Assembly: GCA_964635325.1 (NCBI GenBank)
Contig: CAZWOL010000041.1
Location: forward strand, 1-30,491
Direction: 5' to 3'
DNA from: BOG-1112 sp964635325
GTDB lineage: Bacteria; Bdellovibrionota_B; Oligoflexia; Oligoflexales; Bog-1112
DNA: 30,491 nt
The notes under the pieces are model-generated. The model did not search any database and was not told the DNA's origin. It saw only the letters and a program-made list of their open reading frames with translations. The position numbers were made by a program, and so were the translations under genes. Position 1 is the stretch's first letter; each line of letters begins with the position of its first letter. This document shows positions 1 through 9,425 of the stretch, piece after piece.

Positions 1-2
1 TC

Positions 3-254
3 GTCTCCTGTTGTGGAGGTGCACCACTCGAAATTCTTAAGGAATACGTGCAAAACCAGCGAACACCTCCTTCCATCACCCAGATTGAACGTTCAAAACG
101 CTTTACCGGAAAACACAGAGTCGACGGAAGGTGGGAGCCAACCAAGAAAGGCCGAACGCTTAACTCGCAGCTAAAGCTTGCGAGGTTGCAGCGTCAAATT
201 GCTCAAGAAAACTCGATAAAAGCTCCTTGCCGCTGCCTTCAATTCCATCTATGA
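3..254 (+). CDS. tnpA: IS200/IS605-type transposase TnpA, C-terminal part (runs off left edge)
   Basis: The frame is open from the left edge to the TGA at 252-254, so only the C-terminal part of a gene is present. The first residues (positions 6-56) read GGAPLEILKEYVQNQ, which matches my memory of the end of Y1 (single-tyrosine HUH) transposases of the IS200/IS605 family, where a GGAPLE-(hydrophobic)-K-x-Y-(I/V)-x-x-Q helix carries the end of the catalytic domain. These enzymes move single-stranded DNA between short hairpins. The tail after this helix is about 50 residues, rich in Lys and Arg, and longer than usual; I do not recognise it and it may be an extension or readthrough. The HUH motif and catalytic Tyr lie outside the window. 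A GTG at 48 could serve as a start, but the match extends upstream of it, so I treat the gene as 5'-truncated by the window. Confidence 0.6.
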   Translation, partial: VSCCGGAPLEILKEYVQNQRTPPSITQIERSKRFTGKHRVDGRWEPTKKGRTLNSQLKLARLQRQIAQENSIKAPCRCLQFHL

Positions 255-291
255 ATATCTTCGATATACGCTTTCTCAGCCAGGAATGATC

Positions 292-2940
292 ATGGAACTT
301 AGGCTCTCTGCGGAAAAAAAATTATATGTTCCCAACACTCATAAGAATACCGAAAAAACCTTCTCAGAAAACGAATGCTCTGATCCAAGTTCTATTCTAT
401 TAAATTTTTTAGATCTTAGTTCTTCAAATAGCATGAATCCATCGACTAGCTATTGGTATGAATTCGTGACTGCTTTTATGCGCGATTTTTGCATACACCT
501 TGAAAATGAAAGTTCCGACAGAACTCTAAATCCAATTGTGCTTGAAAAATTTATTTCGTGTCGTCTGATGATTGCTGGCGGTGAGTTCGTCGATGCAGAT
601 TTTTTGCAAAAAGTCTGGAATGATCTTTACACAAAACTTTGGAAAGCCATTCAGACGAGCAATAAAGATCCACGACAGTATTTAGAAAGTAAATATCCAC
701 AGTGGGCACAAGTCGGACAAGTGCATTTTCATATTGCAGAGAGTCAAAAAGACGCGACACCTTTTGCTTTTCTAGCAAGTTATACAACAAGAGTCTCTGA
801 GCGCACCCGTATTCAGCACATTCCCCTAGCAAGACTCTTAGAGAGTGATGCTTCTTTTGATAAATCGAAGATAGAGACCTTACTCAAACCTATCCAAAAT
901 GCAGCAGCTAAGGCACCCTTTGTACAGAATCTAGTAAATAGCGGGCGCATTTTTCAAACCTGTTATTTTTCAGCAAGTGAAGCCTATAAGTTCTTTCAAG
1001 ACATAGACTCATGTCAAAGCTCTGGGATAGTCGTCAAACTTCCTAAATCCTGGGAAGATAAAAGACCCACTCGTACGAAAGTGCAAATCAACTTACAAAA
1101 TGATGCACAACAAAGTTTAGTTGGTATTCATGCTCTATTTCAACTAACAGCAAAAGTAAGTGTCGGAGGAAAAGTACTTAGCGAAAGCGAGCTACGCGCG
1201 CTCCTCGACCAAGGGGAAGATCTCATCTTGATTGACGGAAAGTGGGTTGAATTTGATCGCAACAAAATCCAAAGCCTCCTCGACAAATGGCAAAAAGCAA
1301 TACATCTGCAAAATGAAGGTTTGAGTTTTGGTGAGGCAATGCGCCTACTTTCAAAAATTGCAATTACAAAAGAAGACCAAGACCTATTTGGCGCGGAAGA
1401 AAGTCCTTGGCTTGATATCACAACAAACGAAGATTTTGATGACAAACTCAAGACATTGCGATCCGATAACTTTGCAATAGACGTTGATGCCGTCTTAGAT
1501 GCATCTTTAAACGCCAAACTAAGGCCATATCAGGCTGAAGGAGCACACTGGTTGATCAGGCTAAGTCAGATGGGATTGGGAGCCTGCCTAGCAGATGACA
1601 TGGGCCTAGGAAAAACTCTTCAGATTTTAGCAGTACTGACATATGAAGCTTCGAAGCAAGGTCAACACCCTAGCTTGCTCATCTTACCAGCATCTCTCAT
1701 TGGCAATTGGGAAAGTGAGATAAAGAAATTTGCCCCATCGCTGCGCTATCAAATAGTTCATTCTTCACGTCTGACTGCAATGCAGATGCAAAAATTTGCA
1801 GAAGACTATTCTTCAGTTGATGTCGTAATCACAACTTATTCGATGCTAACACGTCTTTCATGGTTGCAAAAAAACGCTTGGAACCTTCTTATTATTGACG
1901 AAGCACAGGCGATCAAGAATCCAAATTCCCAACAAAGCCTTGCCGTAAAAATGATTTCTGCGCGGATAAAGATAGCTCTGACAGGAACTCCTATCGAAAA
2001 CAGCATGAGTGATCTATGGTCGATTTTTGACTTCTGCTGTCCAGGATTGTTGGGAACTTATCCAGAATTTCGAAAATTCAATGAATCCATGAAAAAACTA
2101 GAGTCATATAGCAGCTTGCGCAATTTGATACAACCCTATTTGCTGAGACGCAAAAAAAGCGATAAAAGCGTCATCGACGATCTTCCAGAAAAAACCGAAC
2201 TCAAAGCCTTTTGTTTGCTGGCCAAAGCACAAATCAAACTCTACCGTCAGACTATCAAAGAACTTTCTCATGATCTTAAAGATAATGACGGTATTGCTCG
2301 CAAAGGTCTCATTCTCAGTTACCTGTTAAAATTCAAGCAAATTTGCAATCACCCATCACAGATGCTTGCAGACAACACCTATCGCTATGAAGATAGCGGC
2401 AAGTTTTTCCGTTTAAAAGAAATCACGGAGACAATCGCTGCACGTGGAGAAAAGGTATTGGTCTTTACCCAGTTTAGAGAAATGACGGATATTTTATCTG
2501 CTTTTCTTACAGAGATTTTTGGACAGCCTGGACTTGTTTTACATGGCGGAACACCTGTAAAAAAACGCCAAGACCTCGTCAAAGACTTTCAAAGAAGCGA
2601 TGGCCCATCTTTTTTTGTTTTGTCGCTAAAGGCTGGTGGAACTGGTCTAAATTTAACAAATGCTTCGCATGTTATTCACTTTGACCGTTGGTGGAACCCA
2701 GCTGTCGAAGCACAAGCCACAGATAGGGCCTTTCGCATAGGTCAAAAGAAAAATGTTATTGTTCATAAATTTATTTGCCAAGGAACTATTGAAGAAAAAA
2801 TTGATGAAATGATAGAAAGCAAAATGTCGCTTGCAGAAAATGTAGTAGAAGCTAATGAGTCTATAAAGTGGACTGAACTTTCTGATGCAGAACTGATGAC
2901 ACTTGTTGCTTTGAATTTAAACACTGCGGAACTGAGTTAG
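292..2940 (+). CDS. SNF2-family DNA-dependent ATPase/helicase (HepA/RapA-like, SWIM-associated type)
   Basis: This is an 882-residue SNF2 superfamily 2 ATPase, expected to translocate on duplex DNA and remodel protein-DNA complexes in the cytoplasm. Residues about 245-385 resemble the SNF2 helicase-associated domain (DUF3670), including an LxESELRALLDQ...GKWVEFD stretch. The helicase core follows: LRPYQAEGAHWL (Q-motif region), DDMGLGKT (Walker A, GLGKT at about 438-442), DEAQ (536-539), LTGTPIEN (motif III), and in the second lobe LVFTQF, LKAGGTGLNLT and QATDRAFRIGQ (motif VI, about 808-818). I chose ATG 292 because AGGA at 282-285 is six bases upstream; ATG 286 is possible but too close to it. 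The next gene starts seven bases after the stop and encodes a SWIM protein, the usual partner of this helicase type. No key residue appears to be missing. Confidence 0.93.
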   Translation: MELRLSAEKKLYVPNTHKNTEKTFSENECSDPSSILLNFLDLSSSNSMNPSTSYWYEFVTAFMRDFCIHLENESSDRTLNPIVLEKFISCRLMIAGGEFVDADFLQKVWNDLYTKLWKAIQTSNKDPRQYLESKYPQWAQVGQVHFHIAESQKDATPFAFLASYTTRVSERTRIQHIPLARLLESDASFDKSKIETLLKPIQNAAAKAPFVQNLVNSGRIFQTCYFSASEAYKFFQDIDSCQSSGIVVKLPKSWEDKRPTRTKVQINLQNDAQQSLVGIHALFQLTAKVSVGGKVLSESELRALLDQGEDLILIDGKWVEFDRNKIQSLLDKWQKAIHLQNEGLSFGEAMRLLSKIAITKEDQDLFGAEESPWLDITTNEDFDDKLKTLRSDNFAIDVDAVLDASLNAKLRPYQAEGAHWLIRLSQMGLGACLADDMGLGKTLQILAVLTYEASKQGQHPSLLILPASLIGNWESEIKKFAPSLRYQIVHSSRLTAMQMQKFAEDYSSVDVVITTYSMLTRLSWLQKNAWNLLIIDEAQAIKNPNSQQSLAVKMISARIKIALTGTPIENSMSDLWSIFDFCCPGLLGTYPEFRKFNESMKKLESYSSLRNLIQPYLLRRKKSDKSVIDDLPEKTELKAFCLLAKAQIKLYRQTIKELSHDLKDNDGIARKGLILSYLLKFKQICNHPSQMLADNTYRYEDSGKFFRLKEITETIAARGEKVLVFTQFREMTDILSAFLTEIFGQPGLVLHGGTPVKKRQDLVKDFQRSDGPSFFVLSLKAGGTGLNLTNASHVIHFDRWWNPAVEAQATDRAFRIGQKKNVIVHKFICQGTIEEKIDEMIESKMSLAENVVEANESIKWTELSDAELMTLVALNLNTAELS

Positions 2941-2947
2941 GAACACT

Positions 2948-3652
2948 ATGGATTACGATTATAATGAATTTCCAAAACGTCAAAGTGTTGGTGAGCACAA
3001 ACAAAAAATAGCAAAGTGGCTAGCAAAACAGAAAAAGAATGGAGAGATCTACAATCCCATTACTGTAAAATCACCTCGCGTAATTGCATCATCTTTTTGG
3101 GGACAAGCTTGGTGTCGCAATATCGAATCCTATCGCGACCTTGACTACCGACTAGCTCGAGGGCGAAGCTATTTGCGAACGGGTGCCTTGGTCGACTTAA
3201 AGATTGAGGACAATATAGTTTTTGCGAAAGTCTTGGGAGAAAGTCTCTATAATGTACAAATCCGCTTTGATCCTCTTAGCTCTAAGGCGTGGGATCTTTT
3301 TATTTCGAAGTGTCGTATAGAAACAATTTCTATAGTCGACTTATTGAGCGGCAAGATTCCTAACAAAGTACTGAGCATCATTAGTTCCCAAAACGAAGGG
3401 CTTTTCCCTCAATCCAAGGCCATACATTTTAGCTGCACCTGTTTTGATGGAGCCGATGTTTGCAAGCATGTTGCTGCAACTCTCTATGGAATCGGAGTAT
3501 TATTTGACCAAGATGCGAAGTTGTTCTTTTCACTACGCGGAGTCAATGCTTCCGATCTAGTTGAAAACATAAAGCATGAAGTTTTAAGCAACAACAAAGA
3601 GATTGGCAACGACGACCTTGGATCGCTTTTCGACATTGAAATCGGCCATTAA
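2948..3652 (+). CDS. SWIM zinc-finger protein, partner of the SNF2 helicase
   Basis: The 234-residue protein carries a SWIM-type zinc motif CxCx6CxH at about residues 163-174 (C163, C165, C172, H174), a fold thought to bind DNA or protein. The N-terminal part has the SFWGQAWCRNIESY stretch typical of bacterial SWIM proteins encoded beside SNF2 helicases. The start lies seven bases after the helicase stop, and the ribosome-binding AGGA overlaps that stop codon, so the two genes are very likely cotranscribed and translationally coupled. The pair probably works as one DNA-remodelling unit; its cellular task is not known to me. No signal peptide or membrane segment is visible, so it should be cytoplasmic. 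Confidence 0.9.
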   Translation: MDYDYNEFPKRQSVGEHKQKIAKWLAKQKKNGEIYNPITVKSPRVIASSFWGQAWCRNIESYRDLDYRLARGRSYLRTGALVDLKIEDNIVFAKVLGESLYNVQIRFDPLSSKAWDLFISKCRIETISIVDLLSGKIPNKVLSIISSQNEGLFPQSKAIHFSCTCFDGADVCKHVAATLYGIGVLFDQDAKLFFSLRGVNASDLVENIKHEVLSNNKEIGNDDLGSLFDIEIGH

Positions 3653-4038
3653 AAAATAGAAAATTCGAACCTTGACACACCAGACAACTCATCCGTAAGA
3701 TTGGGAATCTTGTCTATATAATGTATTTCTATGGAAAGCTTTTTGGATTTCCTTGAACTTCTCATCTTTGCTGATTAATCCATAAAACTTGAAAGCAAAT
3801 CTACTTGAAATTCTGGCTTGATCACTTGGAAATAAATCCGAAATTTTTTGGATTAAGTTTTAACCTACCTCAACAAATCACCAAATAATCCGAAAAACAT
3901 TCAGAACAATCACGCAACCGGAATGTTTTGGGCAATCATCGACTTCTACTTGAATAGTATATCATTGCGTGTGCAAATTCGTCTTCTGGTTAATACACAC
4001 TTTTAAAAAGTACAGAAACAGACAAAGTGGATATAAAA
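3653..4038 (+). other. Gene-free leader region upstream of the hybrid histidine kinase
   Basis: These 386 bases hold no convincing gene. They carry a sigma70-like promoter at 3672-3701, a dyad overlapping its -10 box (3697-3711), and a possible small hairpin at 3836-3853 (ATCC-AAA...TTT-GGAT arms). TTAATCC-like words recur near 3773, 3847 (inverted) and 3885. Tiny reading frames such as the 15-codon one at 3731 have no ribosome-binding site. If the promoter is used for the kinase, the untranslated leader is over 300 bases, long enough for a regulatory RNA or a small unseen gene. Confidence 0.5.
3672..3701 (+). promoter_or_regulatory. Sigma70-like promoter with overlapping dyad
   Basis: A perfect -35 box TTGACA (3672-3677) is followed after 18 bases by TAAGAT (3696-3701). 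The -10 box is overlapped by the perfect inverted repeat AAGATT-GGG-AATCTT (3697-3711), a layout typical of a repressor operator. It reads toward the histidine kinase, whose start is about 330 bases downstream. Confidence 0.5.
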
Positions 4039-5676
4039 ATGAAAAAGAACCCAGACAGCAATCTCGAAGAAATTATCAACGCTAGAAAAAAGCGAACAGC
4101 AATTGTCGAACTCGAACCTGACCAACAAAAAACTTTTGAAATATACAAGAAATCTGAAGCTATTTTAGATGCCTTGAATCAGACAGCCATTGTTACCATT
4201 ACCGATGCAGAAGGAATCATCACTTCAGTAAACGACAAATTTTGTGAAATATCTGGGTACTCACGTGAAGAGCTAATTGGAAAAAGCCACTGTATTGTCA
4301 ATACTGGCATCTTAAATAAAGACTTCTTTAAGAAGATGTGGAAGACCATTCTTTCAGGACGAGTCTGGCATGGTGAAATCGTCAATCGTAGCAAATCGAA
4401 CGAGATTTATTGGGTATCGAGCACCATAGTTCCTCGAAAAAACTCCGAGGGAATCATCGAGGAGTTTATCGCTATTCATATCGATATCACGATGCAAAAG
4501 CACGCAGAAGCTGTAGCGAGAGATGGACAAGAAAAAGCTCTTGCTGCAGCTTCTGCTAAGGCTGATTTTCTAGCCCACATGAGCCATGAGATTCGCACTC
4601 CGCTTAACGGACTTATTGGGATGACAGATCTGCTCTTGGAAACTCCCCTCAATGAAGAACAAATGCAGTATGCTAAAACGGTTGCGAATTGTGGTGAAGC
4701 GCTTCTAGAGATTGTAAATGATGTTCTTGACTACTCAAAAATCGAAGCTGGCAAGCTTAGCCTAGAAAAAATTGAATATGATCCAAAGAAGCTTTTGATG
4801 GATCGCGTCGATATGATGAACGCGCGCGCTAAAGCAAAGGGAATAGAACTTTCGATTTCGATAGCCCCTGATGTTCCCAACTCAGTTTTGGGGGACCCAA
4901 CACGAATCGGTCAAATTCTTTTGAATTTGATTGGAAACTCAATGAAATTTACTGAAACTGGTTATGTTCATTGTGAATTAGGTTTGATCAATGATGATAC
5001 TAATGATGAGCAGATTACCTTGCAATTTCAGGTAAAAGACAGCGGAATCGGGATGACTGAGCAACAACTCGATGGTCTCTTTCAATCATTTTCTCAAGCC
5101 GACTCTTCAACGACACGACGTTTTGGAGGAACGGGACTCGGACTATCGATTTGCAAAAAATTAGTGAGTGCAATGGGAGGAAAAATTGGGGTAGAGAGCA
5201 AATATGGAGAGGGATCACGTTTTTGGTTTCAAATAGCTCAAACCAAATCAAGTTTGATTTCGACAGCAAAAAAAGACTTATCAAGTCTGGTAGATTTACC
5301 AATTTTGGAATCAAAAACCATTCTGGTTGCCGAAGATAACTTCGTAAATCAACAGCTCATAAAAAAATACCTAGAAATGCTTGGTCATCAGGTAGTCATT
5401 GTAGCGAACGGAATCCAAGCTATAGCAGAACTTGAAAAAAATGACTTTGACTTAATTTTGATGGACTGTCAGATGCCAGAAATGGATGGTTACGTTGCGA
5501 CTCAAGAAATTCGCAAATGTGAGCAAGGAACTCGACACACCTTGATTGTTGCTCTCACAGCAAATGCAACTACTGAAGATCGTCAACATTGTATCGAAGC
5601 AGGAATGGACGATGTACTTCTCAAACCCATTCGAAGAGATCTTCTAGCAAAAACACTAGCAAAATGGCTCGCTTAG
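4039..5676 (+). CDS. Soluble hybrid sensor histidine kinase (PAS-HisKA-HATPase-REC)
   Basis: This 545-residue two-component protein senses an unknown signal through a PAS domain (about residues 40-150, with the GYSREELIGK and W...IVNRSKSNEIYW pattern). It autophosphorylates at H183 in SHEIRTP (HisKA). The catalytic ATPase shows the N box (NLIGNSMKF, about 296-304), G1 DSGIGM (334-339) and G2 GGTGLGLSI (363-371). A fused C-terminal receiver has the acidic pair E432/D433, phosphoacceptor D476 in LMDCQMPEMDG, and K529 in LKP. No transmembrane segment is seen, so it should be cytoplasmic and sense an internal or diffusible signal. No output domain or neighbouring response regulator is present, so the phosphate may pass to an unlinked Hpt protein. 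ATG 4039 was chosen because AAGTGGA lies about eight bases upstream; GTG 4027 has no ribosome-binding site. Confidence 0.93.
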   Translation: MKKNPDSNLEEIINARKKRTAIVELEPDQQKTFEIYKKSEAILDALNQTAIVTITDAEGIITSVNDKFCEISGYSREELIGKSHCIVNTGILNKDFFKKMWKTILSGRVWHGEIVNRSKSNEIYWVSSTIVPRKNSEGIIEEFIAIHIDITMQKHAEAVARDGQEKALAAASAKADFLAHMSHEIRTPLNGLIGMTDLLLETPLNEEQMQYAKTVANCGEALLEIVNDVLDYSKIEAGKLSLEKIEYDPKKLLMDRVDMMNARAKAKGIELSISIAPDVPNSVLGDPTRIGQILLNLIGNSMKFTETGYVHCELGLINDDTNDEQITLQFQVKDSGIGMTEQQLDGLFQSFSQADSSTTRRFGGTGLGLSICKKLVSAMGGKIGVESKYGEGSRFWFQIAQTKSSLISTAKKDLSSLVDLPILESKTILVAEDNFVNQQLIKKYLEMLGHQVVIVANGIQAIAELEKNDFDLILMDCQMPEMDGYVATQEIRKCEQGTRHTLIVALTANATTEDRQHCIEAGMDDVLLKPIRRDLLAKTLAKWLA

Positions 5677-5709
5677 TCAAAACAAAGACGATTGAAATTC
5701 GCATAGCAC

Positions 5710-5741
5710 CGTGATAATATCACGTCTACTTCTTAGAAGTA
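5710..5741. promoter_or_regulatory. Twin perfect 15-bp palindromes upstream of the 5757 gene
   Basis: Two perfect dyads, each with a one-base centre, stand side by side: CGTGATA-A-TATCACG (5710-5724) and TACTTCT-T-AGAAGTA (5727-5741). Their centres are 17 bases apart. A one-base loop cannot form an RNA hairpin, so these look like protein-binding operator sites rather than a terminator. They end just before the ribosome-binding site (AAGGA) of the small exported protein gene. Confidence 0.55.
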
Positions 5742-5756
5742 ATTATAAGGATCACT

Positions 5757-6245
5757 ATGCAACGCAAATTGTTAGAACTAATCATTTGTACTTCATTGTG
5801 TGCTTCTACATATCTTTTAGGATCTGACACTCAGATCGAAAAAAACAAAACGCAAATCAATACACAGCAAAAATCCAAAGTTGAGCACCACGAAATCTAT
5901 ATCTCGTATCTCGTTGCTTATGCTGCAGCCGAATATCGTTTCATTTACCAACCTTCCAAAGATCTTTCCTGGTATCTGGCTACTGGACTCGACGGTGCAA
6001 TCCATTATGGATCTGCTCATATATCGAGTGGACTCCATTCTAAGCTTGACAACTTATATATTTATACGGGACTAGGTGCTGTGTATGGAGGAATCCATCG
6101 AAACTCGAAAGACAAGATAGCACCGATCGCTGAATTTAAGATTGTACATAGTTTGAATAGCAACACTCACATTCAATGGTTTGGCATTGGAGTCGGTGAC
6201 CAAGTGAGTTACTGGCAACTTCCAGGCATTGTCTTAAAATTCTAA
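5757..6245 (+). CDS. Small exported protein, possible outer-membrane beta-barrel
   Basis: The 162-residue product begins with a likely signal peptide (MQRKLLELIICTSLCASTYLLG). The rest alternates polar and aromatic/hydrophobic residues in short stretches with Tyr and Gly girdles (HEIYISYLVAYAAAEYRFIY, SWYLATGLDGAIHYGSAHI, NLYIYTGLGAVYGGI) and ends in Phe (GIVLKF), the classic C-terminal signature recognised by the barrel assembly machinery. I do not recognise a family. The start is supported by AAGGA six to seven bases upstream. It may be controlled by the two palindromes just upstream. The length fits a small 8-strand barrel; function is unknown. Confidence 0.75.
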   Translation: MQRKLLELIICTSLCASTYLLGSDTQIEKNKTQINTQQKSKVEHHEIYISYLVAYAAAEYRFIYQPSKDLSWYLATGLDGAIHYGSAHISSGLHSKLDNLYIYTGLGAVYGGIHRNSKDKIAPIAEFKIVHSLNSNTHIQWFGIGVGDQVSYWQLPGIVLKF

Positions 6246-6268
6246 GAAATCTTCAGTATCAATTTGGA

Positions 6269-6298
6269 TTGATTGACTACTAAGTCATCCTCTAAAAT
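6269..6298 (+). promoter_or_regulatory. Possible promoter of the glycosyltransferase gene
   Basis: TTGATT (6269-6274) and TAAAAT (6293-6298) are 18 bases apart, and the spacer holds a small dyad TGACT-ACTA-AGTCA. This is a fair sigma70 match about 50 bases upstream of the glycosyltransferase start. The surroundings are AT-rich, so a chance match is possible. Confidence 0.35.
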
Positions 6299-6350
6299 GA
6301 GCTTTTCTTTGTACTCCTTTCATAAATTTTTCGGATAAAAAAAGAAAAGA

Positions 6351-7643
6351 ATGCAGCATAAACCAAAGTTCCCTCAGAAAGAAATTGCAATTTTCGTAGT
6401 ATGGCAGTCACTAGTCGTCAAAGCCTATCGAAGTTTCTTTGCACATCTGTGTTCGCATCCCGGAATACGAGTCGCTTGTGCCTCACCTAAAAATTTTTGT
6501 GAGTTGGGTTCACAGAAACTCGAATGTGAGCCTGTTACAGCACCCTTTAGCACAGACTTACAAAATGCAAAAAACCCATTTTTTCAACTGTCTTCATGGA
6601 ATCTACATACACAAATTGTCTATTTTTTTGGAATGACGAAAGCTCTAAAAACTTTTTTCTGTAACTCTCAAGAAAAAAAATTTTTAGTCTGTATTGCAGA
6701 ACCATATTCTCTTACTGCTTTTTTCACCTGGTGTCAGGCATGCCTGAGTCTAAAGCGTGACTTTGTCTTTATTTTGTATACAGCTCAAAATATCTACAAG
6801 GCTTTGCCGTGGCCACTACAACTCATACAGAATTTTTTGTTCAAACGCTGTCATGCAATTTTATCTTTAGGCCCTGAGCAAAGCGATGTCCTTCGCAAGC
6901 AAGGATATGGTGGACTTATCTATGATTTTCCATTGTGGTTTGACTCTGCACTTTTCCAACAAAGCAATAAAGACCGAGATTCTAAAGTTCATCTTGGCTT
7001 TGCTGGTTCTTTGATCAAAGACAAAGGCATCTTTGATTTTTTGCAGGCCTTCGATCTCATGCCTGACAATCTTAAAAAGACATGCACTATTCATATCGCT
7101 GGCCGAGGCCCAGCTCAAGAAGAGGTTCAGAAAAATTGCAAGCAACTCCAAGACAAGGGATGGGACATTCATTTTTTGGGCCCCCTCTCTTCTGCAGGTA
7201 TGCTTGATTTTTATCAGAAACTCGACATCCTTGTGGTACCTAGTCGCACAATGCCTCATTGGAAGGAGCAATTTGGTCGAGTCATCGTTGAGGCTAGAGC
7301 CTGTGGTGTTATGGTTCTTGGTTCGGATTCGGGAGCTATTCCCCACGTTATCGGAAATGCAAAGCGTATTTTCAAAGAAGGTGATGTGCATGATCTTGCA
7401 AAAGTTCTAAATTTAGCAATAGCCCACCTCAATGAGAATCGAGATATTGATGCTAATCTCCTCTTACAAAGTAGCTATGCAGACGCTCCCTCGGCTGTCG
7501 CTCGGGGTGACGAACATAAAGTTATTCATGCAGGGCTCAGCAATTCGATCATTCGTTCAAGAGAGTCGCAAGAAGTTTTCAATTTGTATTCCGATGAAGT
7601 CTTAGCTAGCAAGCTTGCTACTATTTTGCAAAAACACAAATAA
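6351..7643 (+). CDS. Family 4 glycosyltransferase with an in-frame palindromic-repeat insert
   Basis: The 430-residue protein has the GT-B fold pattern of retaining GT4 enzymes that transfer sugars from nucleotide donors to envelope glycans or lipids. The C-terminal domain shows LGFAGSLIKDKGIFDFLQA (about 215-233), IHIAGRGP (248-254), DILVVPSR (292-299) and the donor-binding EX7E motif EQFGRVIVE (306-314), then GSDSGAIPHVIG. Acceptor and donor are unknown. Residues about 368-389 are encoded by a repeat found elsewhere in the window (see the repeat entry at 7452-7515). This extra stretch lies between the helix after EGDVHDL and the last helix (YSDEVLASKLATIL), a surface position in GT4 enzymes. 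The gene stands alone and ends in a strong terminator. Start ATG 6351 follows a purine-rich AAAGAAAAG. Confidence 0.88.
   Translation: MQHKPKFPQKEIAIFVVWQSLVVKAYRSFFAHLCSHPGIRVACASPKNFCELGSQKLECEPVTAPFSTDLQNAKNPFFQLSSWNLHTQIVYFFGMTKALKTFFCNSQEKKFLVCIAEPYSLTAFFTWCQACLSLKRDFVFILYTAQNIYKALPWPLQLIQNFLFKRCHAILSLGPEQSDVLRKQGYGGLIYDFPLWFDSALFQQSNKDRDSKVHLGFAGSLIKDKGIFDFLQAFDLMPDNLKKTCTIHIAGRGPAQEEVQKNCKQLQDKGWDIHFLGPLSSAGMLDFYQKLDILVVPSRTMPHWKEQFGRVIVEARACGVMVLGSDSGAIPHVIGNAKRIFKEGDVHDLAKVLNLAIAHLNENRDIDANLLLQSSYADAPSAVARGDEHKVIHAGLSNSIIRSRESQEVFNLYSDEVLASKLATILQKHK
7452..7515 (-). repeat. Palindromic repeat copy A, inside the glycosyltransferase gene
   Basis: On the minus strand this reads CACCCCGAGCGACAGCCGAG followed by GGAGCGTCTGCATAGCTAC and TTTGTAAGAGGAGAT. 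The first half matches the CCGAG...CGAGGGA(T)CG(T/C)CT module of copies B (11389) and D (30273). The second half (7452-7482) matches copy C (15696-15726) at 29 of 31 bases. It keeps the reading frame open and encodes about 20 residues of the glycosyltransferase. Confidence 0.8.
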
Positions 7644-7648
7644 AAAAA

Positions 7649-7670
7649 GCTATGGAGCGAACTCCATAGC
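7649..7670. terminator. Bidirectional rho-independent terminator
   Basis: A perfect 9-bp stem, GCTATGGAG (7649-7657) and CTCCATAGC (7662-7670), encloses the tetraloop CGAA. It is flanked by an A-run on the left and TTTTT on the right, so it can end transcription from both sides. It serves the glycosyltransferase (plus) and groEL (minus). Two further small stems lie between it and the groEL stop: GGACT/AGTCC at 7684-7699 and GTAGGAT/ATCCTAC at 7700-7716. Confidence 0.92.
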
Positions 7671-7712
7671 TTTTTATGAGATGGGACTGACTTTAGTCCG
7701 TAGGATCAAATC

Positions 7713-9383
<1,671 letters not shown>

Positions 9384-9425
9384 GATAGAGTCCTTTCTTA
9401 GTATCTTAAGTCAATAGACGTATGA

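Noticed and set aside
3731..3778. Fifteen-codon frame beginning ATGGAAAGC as a leader peptide
   Set aside because: No ribosome-binding site and no attenuator-like structure tied to it.
6867..7391. Minus-strand frame of 174 codons inside the glycosyltransferase gene
   Set aside because: Antisense shadow of a well-supported GT4 gene with no recognisable product.
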